Source of the DNA: Glaciimonas sp.
Lineage (GTDB): Bacteria > Pseudomonadota > Gammaproteobacteria > Burkholderiales > Burkholderiaceae_D
Length of the DNA: 59,873 nt
Assembly (NCBI GenBank): GCA_012927585.1
Contig: JABBOY010000017.1
Span: forward strand, 1-59,873
Direction of reading: 5' to 3'
Positions 25,674 to 35,174 of this stretch are shown one piece after another. Within the stretch, counting starts at the first letter, position 1. Every line of letters begins with the position of its first letter. The translations under genes were made by a program, and so were the position numbers. The notes beneath the pieces were generated by a model, which did not search any database, was not told the DNA's origin, and saw only the letters and a program-made list of their open reading frames with translations.

Positions 25674-26540
25674 TTATCCTTTAACTGCGCCAGCGGTTAA
25701 GCCACGCACAAAATAACGACCGGCAACCAAATAAACGAACAGGGTCGGCAGCGCGGCGATGATGGCGCCGGCCATGTCAACGTTGTATTCCTTGACGCCG
25801 GTGGTCGTATTGACCAGATTGTTCAAACCGACAGTAACCGGTTGCGACTGTCCACCGGCAAATACGACGCCGAACAAGAAATCGTTCCAGATCTGGGTGA
25901 ATTGCCAGATGATGCAGACCGTGAAGATCGGGCCGGAGATCGGCAGGATGATTTTACGGAAAATCAGAAAGAACCCTGCGCCGTCGATGCGCGCTGCCCG
26001 AACCAGCTCTTCCGGCACGCTGATGTAGTAATTCCTGAAAAACAGTGTGGTGAAGGCGGTGCCGTACACCACATGCACCAGGATCAGCCCGGTGGTAGTA
26101 TTGGCCAAACCAAACTCGCCCAGCAAGCGCGCCATCGGCAGGATCACCACCTGGAACGGGATGAAGCAGCCGACCAGGAGCGCAGTGAACAACACTTCCG
26201 AGCCGCGGAAACGCCAGTGCGCGAACACATAGCCGTTGAAAGCACCGAGAAAGGTGGAAATCAGCACCGCTGGGATCACCATCTTCAACGAGTTCAGGAA
26301 AAACGGCTGCAAGCCTTCGCAACTGACGCCGGTGCAGGCGGTCGACCAGGCCTTGCTCCAAGAGTCCGTATTGAACGCTTGCGGCCACGACAGCAGGTTG
26401 CCGCTGCGGATTTCATCCAGCGTCTTGAACGAAGTCGACAGCATCACGTACAGCGGCGCTACGTAATACAGTGCGAACAGCACCAGCAACACATACAGAA
26501 CGATACGGCCGGGGTTGCGGTTTTTTCTTGTGTGGTTCAT
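25674..26540 (-). CDS. gtsC: Glucose ABC transporter permease GtsC
   Basis: The protein has 288 residues, six predicted helices, an EAA loop (ELVRAARIDGAGFFLIFRKIILPISGP) and the MalG-like ending RYFVRGLTAGAVKG. An unusual short periplasmic segment with two Cys (STACTGVSCEGL) lies near residues 66-77. Its start overlaps the stop of gtsB by 4 bp, so the two are translationally coupled. Together they form the inner-membrane channel for the sugar bound by GtsA. Confidence 0.92.
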   Translation of the reverse strand: MNHTRKNRNPGRIVLYVLLVLFALYYVAPLYVMLSTSFKTLDEIRSGNLLSWPQAFNTDSWSKAWSTACTGVSCEGLQPFFLNSLKMVIPAVLISTFLGAFNGYVFAHWRFRGSEVLFTALLVGCFIPFQVVILPMARLLGEFGLANTTTGLILVHVVYGTAFTTLFFRNYYISVPEELVRAARIDGAGFFLIFRKIILPISGPIFTVCIIWQFTQIWNDFLFGVVFAGGQSQPVTVGLNNLVNTTTGVKEYNVDMAGAIIAALPTLFVYLVAGRYFVRGLTAGAVKG

Positions 26541-27421
26541 CGCATCGCCTTTGCGCTACGCGCTTCCATATACATCAGCGGCACCAGTACCGCGACAATC
26601 GCCATCAGCATCATCATCGCCGAGGCAGAACCCAGGCCCATTTGGCCGCGCGTGAAGGAAAACTGGTACATGAAAATTGCCGGCACCGATGAAGAATTAC
26701 CGGGGCCACCATTGGTCAGTGCCATCACCAAATCGAAGCTCTTGATCGCGATATGCGACAGAATCAGCAGCACACTGAAAAACACCGGTCGCATCGCAGG
26801 AATCACGATGCGGCAATAAATGGTCGGCAAGGAAGCGCCATCAATTTGTGCCGCCTTGATGATTTCATCGTCGATGCCGCGCAAGCCGGCCAGGAACAGC
26901 GCCATCACAAAACCCGACGATTGCCAGACGCCGGCGATCGCGACGGTATAAATCGCCATGTCGGGATTGACCAGCCAGTCGAAATGAAAAGCTGCCCAGC
27001 CCCAGTCATGCATGACTTTTTCAAGGCCAAGGCCGGGATTGAGTATCCATTTCCAGGCAGTGCCGGTGACGATGAAGGAGAGCGCCATCGGATACAGGTA
27101 GATCGCACGCAGCGCACCCTCGGCCCGTATTTTCTGATCCAGCAGAATGGCGATGAACAGACCGATCGCGACGCTGCAAGCGATGAACAGGCCGCCGAAA
27201 ATACCGAGATTTTTGGCGGAAGTCCACCAGCGATCGTTATCGAACAGCAGTTCGTATTGGGCCAGGCCCGCGAAATCGAAATTCGGCATCAGCCGCGATT
27301 CGGTCAGAGACAAATAGCCGGTGATGAAGATGAAGCCATACACGAATACCAGGCTTGCAAAGAGCGTGGGGCTCAACACTATCTGGGGTATTCGGCGCTC
27401 GAATTGGGTGCGTAAAGACAT
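26537..27421 (-). CDS. gtsB: Glucose ABC transporter permease GtsB
   Basis: This 294-residue permease has six predicted helices and the EAA-type loop DEIIKAAQIDGASLPTIYCRIVIPAMRPV, where it meets the ATPase. The segment LTNGGPGNSSSVPAIFMYQ is typical of sugar permeases of the MalF group. It couples with gtsC by a 4-bp overlap and follows gtsA after a 124-bp gap. That gap has no clear promoter. Confidence 0.92.
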   Translation of the reverse strand: MSLRTQFERRIPQIVLSPTLFASLVFVYGFIFITGYLSLTESRLMPNFDFAGLAQYELLFDNDRWWTSAKNLGIFGGLFIACSVAIGLFIAILLDQKIRAEGALRAIYLYPMALSFIVTGTAWKWILNPGLGLEKVMHDWGWAAFHFDWLVNPDMAIYTVAIAGVWQSSGFVMALFLAGLRGIDDEIIKAAQIDGASLPTIYCRIVIPAMRPVFFSVLLILSHIAIKSFDLVMALTNGGPGNSSSVPAIFMYQFSFTRGQMGLGSASAMMMLMAIVAVLVPLMYMEARSAKAMR

Positions 27422-27545
27422 TGTGGAGCCGTTTGTGTGCGTTACTGAGGGATGCCGATGATGGCCAAACTACCGGTCATCACATGTCAGGATCAATCAG
27501 GTTCAAGACAAGGCGGCAGGCTCGAAGGCCCGTCGCCTCAGCGTA

Positions 27546-28787
27546 TTACCTGGTTTTGGCTGCTTTCGCCAAAGCGGTAACTGCATCTTTCGAACTCATG
27601 TCGGAATTCATGAACTTGGCGATCACGTCCACCAGTGCGCCTTGCGTGGAGGACTGGACGGCCATCCCGTGCGCAAACGAAGGTACCAGACCGCCGGTTT
27701 TGCTGGCAGCTGCCAAGTCATCCATCGACTTGATGGCGCAATCGTCAAACTTGTCGCGGGAGACCCCGGAACGCACCGGAATCGAGCCTTTGTTCAAGTT
27801 GAAAATGGACTGGAATTTCGGACTCATGATGGCATTCGCCAACGCTACCTGGCCTTTTTGCGCCTCGGCATCTTTTTGCTTGAACATCGCAAAGGAATCG
27901 ATATTGAAAGTGTATGCCTTGGCGGTACCCGGTGCAGCTGCGCACAGATAATCCTTACCTGGCACTTTGCCGGCTGCGGCAAATTCGCCTTTGGCCCAGT
28001 CGCCCATGAATTGCATGCCGGCTTTGCCATTGATCACCATAGCAGTTGCCAGATTCCAGTCACGGCCAGCCGCATCCTTGTCGATATAACCCTTTACCTT
28101 GCCTAGCGTATCGAACACTTTCACCATGGTCGGGCTGGTCAAGGCAGATTGATCGAGTTTGACAAATGCCTTGTTGTAGAAATCGGCGCCGCCGACACCC
28201 AATGCGACCGACTCAAACACGGTCGCATCCTGCCAAGGCTGGCCGCCGTGCGCCACGGCAATCGCACCGGACTTCTTGATTTTGTCAGCCGCAATAAAAA
28301 ACTCGTCCCAGGTCGTCGGCATTTTGTCCACGCCAGCTTTTTTCAATACTTGCGGATTGGCCCAGATCCAGTTCACACGGTGCACGTTGACCGGCACGGC
28401 AACATAATGACCTTTGTATCTCATCACATCGGATACGACTTTAGGCAGGACGCTATCCCACTGCCCGGCTTTGGCGGCTTCATCGATGTTGGCCAAAACG
28501 CCTTCCTGACCCCACTCCTGAATCGAAGGCCCTTTGATTTGCGCTGCTGTCGGAGAATTTCCGGAAATCACGCGCGCTTTCAGGGCGGTCATCGCATTTT
28601 CGCCACCGCCGCCCGCAACCGCAAAATCTTTCCAGTCATAACCCTCGTCCTTCATGATTTGCTTGAGTGCTGCCGCAGATTTCGCCTCACCGCCAGACGT
28701 CCAGTAATGCAGCACTTCAACATCTGCTGCAAAAGCAGATCCGGCAAAAACAAGACTCGTTGCCAATATGATTTGTTTCAATTTCAT
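27546..28787 (-). CDS. gtsA: Glucose-binding periplasmic protein GtsA
   Basis: Start ATG 28787, preceded by AGGAG, gives 413 residues. The signal peptide is MKLKQIILATSLVFAGSAFA; the mature part begins DVEVLHYWTSGGEAKSAAAL, which is very typical of the glucose/mannose-binding GtsA of pseudomonads. Other matches are GGGGENAMTALKARVISGNSP, HRVNWIWANPQVL and FMGDWAKGEF. It binds the sugar in the periplasm for GtsBC. A HexR-like box lies 150 bp upstream of the start codon. The frame continues upstream of the chosen start without likeness to the family. Confidence 0.93.
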   Translation of the reverse strand: MKLKQIILATSLVFAGSAFAADVEVLHYWTSGGEAKSAAALKQIMKDEGYDWKDFAVAGGGGENAMTALKARVISGNSPTAAQIKGPSIQEWGQEGVLANIDEAAKAGQWDSVLPKVVSDVMRYKGHYVAVPVNVHRVNWIWANPQVLKKAGVDKMPTTWDEFFIAADKIKKSGAIAVAHGGQPWQDATVFESVALGVGGADFYNKAFVKLDQSALTSPTMVKVFDTLGKVKGYIDKDAAGRDWNLATAMVINGKAGMQFMGDWAKGEFAAAGKVPGKDYLCAAAPGTAKAYTFNIDSFAMFKQKDAEAQKGQVALANAIMSPKFQSIFNLNKGSIPVRSGVSRDKFDDCAIKSMDDLAAASKTGGLVPSFAHGMAVQSSTQGALVDVIAKFMNSDMSSKDAVTALAKAAKTR

Positions 28788-28937
28788 CTCCGATACTCCT
28801 GTTATAACTGCATTTGTAGTTTTAATTTCACAGAACATCTTCCTATACACTGCAGATCAATTTCATTCTCTAAAGGAACAAATTACATAGCTGCAAATAC
28901 ATGGTAGGCAAACTACACGAATAAAGCAATATATTTA

Positions 28938-28952
28938 AGTAGTATTAATACA
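28938..28952. promoter_or_regulatory. HexR-like operator upstream of gtsABCD
   Basis: AGTAGTATTAATACA matches the recurring box TGTAGTATTACTACA in 13 of 15 positions. It lies between the gtsA start and the 3' end of the second glucokinase gene, so control of the gts operon is the natural reading. Confidence 0.6.
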
Positions 28953-29017
28953 AATTAATTCGTGTAACTTATTTCGTTAGTCCGATATGAATCAAGCGAA
29001 TACACACAATATGAGTC

Positions 29018-30925
29018 CTACTCCAAATGCCCGCCGAATTTAAGGCTGTTTTTACGGCGCGCATCATCCAGATGCGCATCTGCCATCGGCCCGACACCGG
29101 ATGATTCGCCTGCATCCCGGCGTGCCAGGCCGACCGACAGGATATCCACCATCATCAACTGCAGCAAACGCACAATCATCGGCACGTAATCGAGATTGCC
29201 TTCCGGATGATCCACCGTCAGCAACACATCGGACAACTTGGCCAATGGCGATCCGCTGGCTGTGATTGCCAGGATTTTTGCACTGCGAGCGCGCGCCACC
29301 TTGATCGACTCCAGCAATTCCGGCGGACGGCCGGAGCGCGAAATAACCAACACCACGTCCTTCGACCCCAATAAAGCTGTGCTCATATGCTGCGCCTGCG
29401 GCTCTGAAAAGTAGCTGGTGACGATACCGAGATTGAGAAATTTTTGCTGCGCATCCTCAACCACCACGCGTGCGCTGCCGACACCCAGCAACTCGACCCG
29501 ATGCGCATGACGCAATAGCTCGATGGCTGTCGCCAGCGCCTTGACATCCAGTTTGTCGCGCAAAGCCAGCGCGGCCGAAGCGCTATTGGCCAACACCTTG
29601 CTGCCAAGGTCGGCCACCGTGTCCGAGGTTTTTACTTGCGAGTGCGCCACCGCAATCGTGCCGCCGGTCAGGCCAGAGGCGAGTTTGAGCTTGAAATCAG
29701 CCAGCCCTTGCACCCCGACCGAACGGCAAAAACGCATCACTGTCGGCTGGCTGACGCCGACACGCTGGGCAATTTCAATGATCGGCAAGGTCAGCATCGC
29801 GCGCGGCTCTGCAAGCACCCAATCGGCTACCCGGCGTTCGGACGCGCTGATACGCTCCCGTACTTGGCGGATATGGTCCAGCATCGGCGCACCGGCATTG
29901 GCGGTTTTGAGTTTCTCGGCCAGAATCGCAGAGACACCCAGGAATGCAGGGTATTCGGCGGTAATGACATAAGTCGGGATTTGCGCCAGATAACTTGAGA
30001 AACGTCCTTTTTGCTCAAAGCGATCGCGAAATGGCGATGCCGCGAACAAATGCCCCAGGCGCGGCACGACGCCGCCACCGATATAAATCCCGCCCAGCGC
30101 ACCCAGGGTAATCGCGGTATTGCCGGCCATAGTACCCAGCATCGCGCAGAAACATTCCACTGTTTCCGCACAAATGGCACAGGAACCATCCAATGCGCGG
30201 CGCGTCACCTCGGCTGCCGCCAACGGTTCGACATCGACTTTACCTGCACGACCGGCCAGCGCCCGGTAAATCAGTTCCAGCCCCATGCCGGACAGCAAAC
30301 GCTCGACAGACACGTGCGGAAATTCACGCCAGGCAAAGCGCAGAACGTCAATCTCTCGTTCGTCGCAGGGGGAGAAGCTGACATGGCCGCCTTCGCTACC
30401 GAGCGCAATCCAGCGGTCTTCGGTCGGTATCATGCCGGAGACGCCCAGCCCCGTGCCTGCACCTATCAGCCCGATCACGCTATCCGGGCGCGCCATGCCG
30501 CCCCCCACTGATACGCGTTGTTCAGACGACAAATGCGGCAGCGCCATCGCCAGCGCAGTAAAATCATTGACCACCAGAAGCGTGTCGAAACCCAGCGCAG
30601 TGCGCAGTGCCTCGATCGAGAAAGTCCAGTGATGGTTAGTCATTTTCACGACATCCCCGCCGACCGGATTGGCGATCGCAATGGCGGCATGGTGCGCATG
30701 ACCGGCACGTGCAGCTTGCGCCGCAGGACTGGCCAGATAGGTCTTTAACGCATCCTGCAATGATGGAAAATCCTTGCAAGGCAGTATGCAAACCGCTTCA
30801 AAATGACCTGACGCGGTCTCCAGCACAAAGCGCGCATTGGTGCCGCCGATATCTGCCAGCAGACGCGGACCATCATTGAATTTATCAATCGGGGAGGCAA
30901 TGGCTAAACCTGTTGTCATGTTCAT
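29018..30925 (-). CDS. glk: Glucokinase fused to RpiR-family transcriptional regulator (copy 2)
   Basis: This 635-residue protein has the same layout as copy 1. The glucokinase part (about 20-335) has an intact phosphate motif DIGGTNARF, catalytic VNDFTALAMALP, IGAGTGLGVSGM and GSEGGHVSFSP. The RpiR helix-turn-helix (VGVSQPTVMRFCRSVGV, about 385-400) and a SIS domain follow. It should phosphorylate glucose brought in by GtsABCD and also bind DNA. A second ATG 6 bp downstream of the chosen start would also be well placed behind AAGG. It is encoded between gtsA and the HexR-like boxes at 30991-31101, and is probably the active glucokinase of the pair. Confidence 0.94.
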   Translation of the reverse strand: MNMTTGLAIASPIDKFNDGPRLLADIGGTNARFVLETASGHFEAVCILPCKDFPSLQDALKTYLASPAAQAARAGHAHHAAIAIANPVGGDVVKMTNHHWTFSIEALRTALGFDTLLVVNDFTALAMALPHLSSEQRVSVGGGMARPDSVIGLIGAGTGLGVSGMIPTEDRWIALGSEGGHVSFSPCDEREIDVLRFAWREFPHVSVERLLSGMGLELIYRALAGRAGKVDVEPLAAAEVTRRALDGSCAICAETVECFCAMLGTMAGNTAITLGALGGIYIGGGVVPRLGHLFAASPFRDRFEQKGRFSSYLAQIPTYVITAEYPAFLGVSAILAEKLKTANAGAPMLDHIRQVRERISASERRVADWVLAEPRAMLTLPIIEIAQRVGVSQPTVMRFCRSVGVQGLADFKLKLASGLTGGTIAVAHSQVKTSDTVADLGSKVLANSASAALALRDKLDVKALATAIELLRHAHRVELLGVGSARVVVEDAQQKFLNLGIVTSYFSEPQAQHMSTALLGSKDVVLVISRSGRPPELLESIKVARARSAKILAITASGSPLAKLSDVLLTVDHPEGNLDYVPMIVRLLQLMMVDILSVGLARRDAGESSGVGPMADAHLDDARRKNSLKFGGHLE

Positions 30926-30990
30926 TTACCTTAAAAAATTTTCTTTGTCATCTTGATATCACATCTGTTCAGAAACTCACATTCACTTCA

Positions 30991-31101
30991 TGTAGTTTAA
31001 ATACATTCAATCTTATCTTAGCACATTCATACACCACAAAACATAATTTATTAGTAATATTAATACGTAATATATTTAAATTAAATAGTAGTATAACTAC
31101 A
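30991..31101. promoter_or_regulatory. Cluster of HexR-like operators upstream of glk copy 2
   Basis: Three boxes lie in the divergent region between the second glk and the methylglyoxal-synthase-like pseudogene: TGTAGTTTAAATACA (30991-31005), AGTAATATTAATACG (31053-31067) and AGTAGTATAACTACA (31087-31101). The first is 66 bp from the glk start codon and the third 54 bp from the other gene. All approximate a TGTA...TACA palindrome with an AT-rich centre. Confidence 0.65.
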
Positions 31102-31154
31102 TATACTGATTTAAATGTAAAAAAACAATTATCTCTTTTCGGATTCTCTACCCC

Positions 31155-32061
31155 ATGCATACCACTCACCGCCCCTACCGAATTGGCCTGACTGCAAACC
31201 GTATTCATCAAGACGCCGCCGATGCCGCATTGCTATTGCAAGGTTCACAACAAGCGATCGAAGTTCACCTGCAGCCGGAATTGATTGTGGTCGGGAGAAC
31301 GCTGGATGCGATGCAAAGCCACGGACTGCTGATCGACTATCCGCACATACAGCGTTTTCCCTATGGGCGGGAGGGTGGATTGATGAAACTGGTGGCGCGC
31401 CTGGTCGATAGCGATCCATTGCGCAAGCTGGATGCGGTGATTTATCTGATGGATCCGGTTGACCCCTCCTCCGCCTTCCCGGAAGCCGTCGTCCTGAAAC
31501 GTCAATTGCATCATCCACGGCAAACCGTTTCTCTCGACGCTAGCCAGCGCCCGAGAATGGCTGGAACTGGAAGCATGCGCGTTGGGCGCGCCGCTGGATG
31601 CGACCTTCGATCTGGCCAATGAGGGTGTCGCACTGAATGCACATGATGCGATGAAGGAGAAAATGCTGGAACTGGCAGAACGCCATTTCGATCTGCTGAA
31701 GGTTTCTCAATGCGCTGCGCAACAGGTACCACAGGCGGCCTGCTGAACCAGCTGGCACAAAGGATCAAGGGCGAGCAAGCCGGCCGGAACTGGGTCAGGC
31801 CATTTTTGAGCGATCCGATGGGGAAGCGATGCCCAGATTACCGAGCTGATTCTGGATCGTTAATACCGGCGCGTACTGTTCCTGGAAGACCCGCATGTGG
31901 CAAGGCGGCATGAGGCGGACATCCAGTTGCTGGAATGCGCCACCCGCACCGTGACCGATTATGCATCCTGCATCAGCGAGGTGCAGTGCGTGAACCGCTG
32001 GCTTGACCTGCTTGGCAAACGCACCAAAATCGAAGCCGGCACCAAGAATAACCCTGATTAG
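31155..32061 (+). pseudogene. Tandem MGS-domain protein (methylglyoxal-synthase-like), decayed
   Basis: The first 117 residues read IGLTANRIHQDAADAALLL, RFPYGREGGLMKLVARL and VIYLMDPVDPSSAFPEAV, an MGS-like domain. A one-base shift near 31506 is needed to continue as IIHGKPFLSTLASAREWLEL up to ERHFDLLKVSQ. A second shift near 31718 leads into ATGTTGGLLNQLAQRI, a classical methylglyoxal synthase phosphate-binding motif. A third near 31824 gives DAQITELILDR, then an in-frame TAA (31861-31863), then VLFLEDPHVARRHEADIQ up to TAG at 32061. The intact gene would encode about 300 residues. Four lesions make decay far more likely than sequencing error. An HexR-like box lies just upstream. Confidence 0.8.
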
Positions 32062-32218
32062 CACTACCAGTATCAGGAAGGACACGTGCTCATCCTTTGC
32101 TTCTGTACCAACTATCGGATATTCAGACTATTTTTCTGGAGTATAAGCAAAAATACCGATATTCACGCATGATTTAATAGCGACTTAAAAATTACTACTA
32201 TCCGGTATAAAAATACCA

Positions 32219-32854
32219 TTACTGGCGCAAGGCACTCGCCGCCACCGCCAACGCGGTGATGCGGGCCCAGTCGCCGGATAACATGGCGTCTTTTGGCGTA
32301 AGCCACGAACCGCCGACGCAGGCCACATTTTTGCAGGCGAGAAATTGCGCTGCGGTCGCCATAGTAATACCGCCGGTTGGGCAGAACAGGATGTCCGGCA
32401 ACGGCCCGGCAATCGCATTCAGCATGCCGATGCCGCCGGCCGGCACTGCGGGAAACAGCTTCAACTGCTTAAAGCCCAGTTCGCGCGCGGCCATCGCCTC
32501 GGATGGCGTCATGACGCCGGGCAGCAAAGGCAAGCCGCTTTTCTGCGCGCCTTCGACCAGCGCCGCAGTCAATCCGGGCGAAACGCCGAATACCGCACCG
32601 GCGTCGCGGGCCGCAGCAAATTCCGATGCTTGCGTCAACGTGCCCACGCCAACTATCGCTTCCGGAACCTGCTCTGCAATGGCGCGAATCGCAGCCAGCC
32701 CGTGCGCGGTGCGCAGCGTTATTTCCAGTACGCGGATGCCGCCGGCGACCAAGGCACGCGCCAGCGGTACCGCATGGGCCAGATCATCGATTGCGATGAC
32801 CGGGATCACGGCCGAGGTGCGCATGATTTCGAGTAGGGATAGAGACATTTTCAT
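32219..32854 (-). CDS. eda: KDPG aldolase (2-keto-3-deoxy-6-phosphogluconate aldolase)
   Basis: The protein is 211 residues, the usual Eda length. Active-site parts are RVLEITLRT with the catalytic Glu, GVGTL, and [21 protein letters not shown] with the Schiff-base Lys. It splits KDPG into pyruvate and glyceraldehyde 3-phosphate, the last step of the Entner-Doudoroff pathway. Its ATG overlaps the edd stop by 4 bp (ATGA), so eda and edd are translationally coupled. Confidence 0.96.
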   Translation of the reverse strand: MKMSLSLLEIMRTSAVIPVIAIDDLAHAVPLARALVAGGIRVLEITLRTAHGLAAIRAIAEQVPEAIVGVGTLTQASEFAAARDAGAVFGVSPGLTAALVEGAQKSGLPLLPGVMTPSEAMAARELGFKQLKLFPAVPAGGIGMLNAIAGPLPDILFCPTGGITMATAAQFLACKNVACVGGSWLTPKDAMLSGDWARITALAVAASALRQ

Positions 32855-34779
32855 ATTGGTTTTTTAATCAGGTGATCTTCATCATTGAACGGTTCGGCGT
32901 CCAGCACGTCGGGCTTATGTTCACTGGCAACTTGCAACAACGGCAGCGGCACTGGAATCGGCAAGCCGAAAGTAGTTGCGCCCTCCTCTGCTGCACTCAC
33001 CGCGGCACGAAACATGCTGAACAACTCGCGCCCCATGCCGACATGATTTGCCGATAAATCTGCGCTGGCTTGGGCCCGCGCCGACCATTGTTCGGTTGGC
33101 ACCAGCGCCTCCAGCAAGCCGCTTTCGGCATCGATGCGGATGATGTCGCCATTGCGAACGCGACCCAGCGGCCCGTCGGCCAGTACCTCGGGCGAGACGT
33201 GGATTACGGCCGGCACTTTGCCCGACGCGCCGGACATGCGGCCATCGGTTACCAGCGCGACATGACGGCCGCCATCCTGCAAATTTGCCAGTGCCGGAGT
33301 CAGCGCATGCAGCTCCGGCATGCCATTGGCGCGCGGCCCCTGAAAGCGCAGCACCGCAACAAAATCACGATCCAGTTGGCCCGCCTTGTAGGCATGCATG
33401 AACGCTTCCTGCGAATCGAACACGATTGCAGGCGCTTCTAGCGAGCGATGCTGGGGCTTGACTGCGGACACTTTCATCACTGCCCGACCGAGATTGCCCG
33501 ACATCAGCTTGATGCCGCCATCGCTGGAAAACGGTTGATCAATGGCGCGCAGCACATCCTGGTCACCGCTGACAGCGGCAGCGGGTTTCCACATCACCGT
33601 TTGATCCGGCTGCAGGAATGGCTCGCTGCAATGGGCGCGCAAGCCATGACCCAATATCGTCGTCACATCGTCGTGCAACAAGCCAGCATCCAGTAATTCG
33701 CGGATCACGAAACCGGTCCCGCCAGCAGCGTGAAAATAGTTAATATCGGCGTCGCCGTTGGGGTAAATGCGGGTCAGCATCGGAATCACGGACGATAACT
33801 GATCAAAGTCATTCCAGTCGATCACGATCCCGGCCGCTTTCGCGATGGCCACCAGATGCAGGGTGTGATTGGTCGATCCGCCGGTTGCCAGCAAGCCGAC
33901 GACTGCATTCACGATAGATTTTTCATTCACCACACGTCCTACCGGCGTGTACTCCTTGCCGTGCTCGGCGATCTCCACTGCACGCTGCCCAGCAGCCTTC
34001 GTCAGCGCATCGCGCAAGGGCGTATTCGGCGTGATGAAAGCTGCGCCCGGCAAGTGCAAACCCATCACTTCCATCAAGAGTTGATTGCTGTTGGCGGTGC
34101 CGTAAAAAGTACAGGTACCGGCTTCGTGATACGACTGCGACTCGGCTTCCAGCAGCCCCTCGCGGTCAATCTTTCCTTGAGCGTACAGTTGGCGAATACG
34201 GGCTTTTTCAGGATTCGACATGCCGGATGTCATCGGCCCGGCCGGGATGAACACCGCCGGCAAATGGCCGAAATGCAATGCGCCGATCAGCAGTCCGGGT
34301 ACGATTTTGTCGCACACGCCGAGGTACACCACCGCATCGAACATGTTGTGCGACAGCGCAATCGCGGTCGCCATTGCAATCGTATCGCGTGAGAACAAAG
34401 AGAGTTCCATGCCAGGTTGACCTTGCGTGACGCCGTCGCACATGGCCGGCGTGCCACCGGCAAATTGCGCCACCCCGCCGGCAGCCCGCACCGCATCCTT
34501 GATCAATTGCGGAAAACGCTCGAAAGGCTGATGCGCCGACAGCATGTCGTTATAGGCGGATACGATCGCCACTGAGGGTTTTTTCTGCTGTTTCAACACC
34601 AGTTTGTCATTGGCCGGGAACGCGGCAAAGCCATGCGCCAGGTTAGTACACGACAAACTGCTACGCTGGACAGTGTCCAAACGCGCCGCCTCCAGTCGGT
34701 CCAGATAGGCAGTACGGTAAGGCGCGCTGCGTGCGATGATGCGCTCGGTAACAGCAGATACAACAGGATGTAGTGGCAT
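32851..34779 (-). CDS. edd: 6-phosphogluconate dehydratase
   Basis: Start ATG 34779, preceded by AAGGA, gives 642 residues. An upstream open extension is not family-like and would cover the operator. Conserved parts include [38 protein letters not shown] (the run is natural but split here by family blocks), [18 protein letters not shown] and [11 protein letters not shown], as in iron-sulfur dehydratases of the IlvD/Edd family. It converts 6-phosphogluconate to KDPG. It is the first gene of edd-eda, with a HexR-like box 26 bp upstream of the start codon. Confidence 0.96.
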   Translation of the reverse strand: MPLHPVVSAVTERIIARSAPYRTAYLDRLEAARLDTVQRSSLSCTNLAHGFAAFPANDKLVLKQQKKPSVAIVSAYNDMLSAHQPFERFPQLIKDAVRAAGGVAQFAGGTPAMCDGVTQGQPGMELSLFSRDTIAMATAIALSHNMFDAVVYLGVCDKIVPGLLIGALHFGHLPAVFIPAGPMTSGMSNPEKARIRQLYAQGKIDREGLLEAESQSYHEAGTCTFYGTANSNQLLMEVMGLHLPGAAFITPNTPLRDALTKAAGQRAVEIAEHGKEYTPVGRVVNEKSIVNAVVGLLATGGSTNHTLHLVAIAKAAGIVIDWNDFDQLSSVIPMLTRIYPNGDADINYFHAAGGTGFVIRELLDAGLLHDDVTTILGHGLRAHCSEPFLQPDQTVMWKPAAAVSGDQDVLRAIDQPFSSDGGIKLMSGNLGRAVMKVSAVKPQHRSLEAPAIVFDSQEAFMHAYKAGQLDRDFVAVLRFQGPRANGMPELHALTPALANLQDGGRHVALVTDGRMSGASGKVPAVIHVSPEVLADGPLGRVRNGDIIRIDAESGLLEALVPTEQWSARAQASADLSANHVGMGRELFSMFRAAVSAAEEGATTFGLPIPVPLPLLQVASEHKPDVLDAEPFNDEDHLIKKPI

Positions 34780-34804
34780 GATGTAATCCTTATAAATCTC
34801 ATTG

Positions 34805-34819
34805 CGTAATATTACTACA
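34805..34819. promoter_or_regulatory. HexR-like operator at the edd promoter
   Basis: CGTAATATTACTACA contains the perfect palindrome GTAATATTAC. It lies 26 bp upstream of the edd start codon, where a bound repressor would block transcription. It differs from the box at 18106 in two bases. Confidence 0.7.
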
Positions 34820-35006
34820 ATAAATAGAATTGAACGCGTAGAGATTGGGCACCGGCAATTACCATAAAATAACCTGATACTTATACAAAATATTGCGGTT
34901 TCCACGCAGGCGATCCCTTCTGCTCCGGGGGTTTAGCATAGAGGCCTATGCTACTGAATATAATGTAATCTCCAGCGGGAAGATTACCAACAATGCATTA
35001 GTTAAA

Positions 35007-35032
35007 TACATAATTTATGTAGTATTTTTACC
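35007..35032. promoter_or_regulatory. Overlapping palindrome and HexR-like box upstream of the SMP-30/zwf/hexR genes
   Basis: TACATAATTTATGTA (35007-35021) is a perfect 15-bp palindrome, and TGTAGTATTTTTACC (35018-35032) overlaps its end. They lie in the divergent region between edd and the rightward lactonase-zwf-hexR genes. The position suits control of zwf and of hexR itself. The whole divergent region 34780-35090 has no gene. Confidence 0.55.
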
Positions 35033-35090
35033 TGAAATTAATGTATAGTTTAATTTCATAACATTTTATCCATTTCATATTCAGTCAGAT

Positions 35091-35174
35091 ATGTTTCCTC
35101 AACCACGCATTGCCAGCACCGCGTTTCAGGCACTCCGCTCCGGGCAACTTCTTGTGCAAGACCTGCCGTCATGA
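35091..35174 (+). CDS. Possible 27-residue leader ORF coupled to the SMP-30 gene
   Basis: A frame beginning MFPQPRIASTAFQALRSG runs from ATG 35091 to a TGA that overlaps the ATG of the next gene (ATGA, 35171-35174). The exact coupling and its place right after the operator suggest it may be translated, but I recognise no family. There is no strong ribosome binding site. It may instead be the remnant of a longer gene, or a 5' extension in another frame. Confidence 0.35.
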   Translation: MFPQPRIASTAFQALRSGQLLVQDLPS

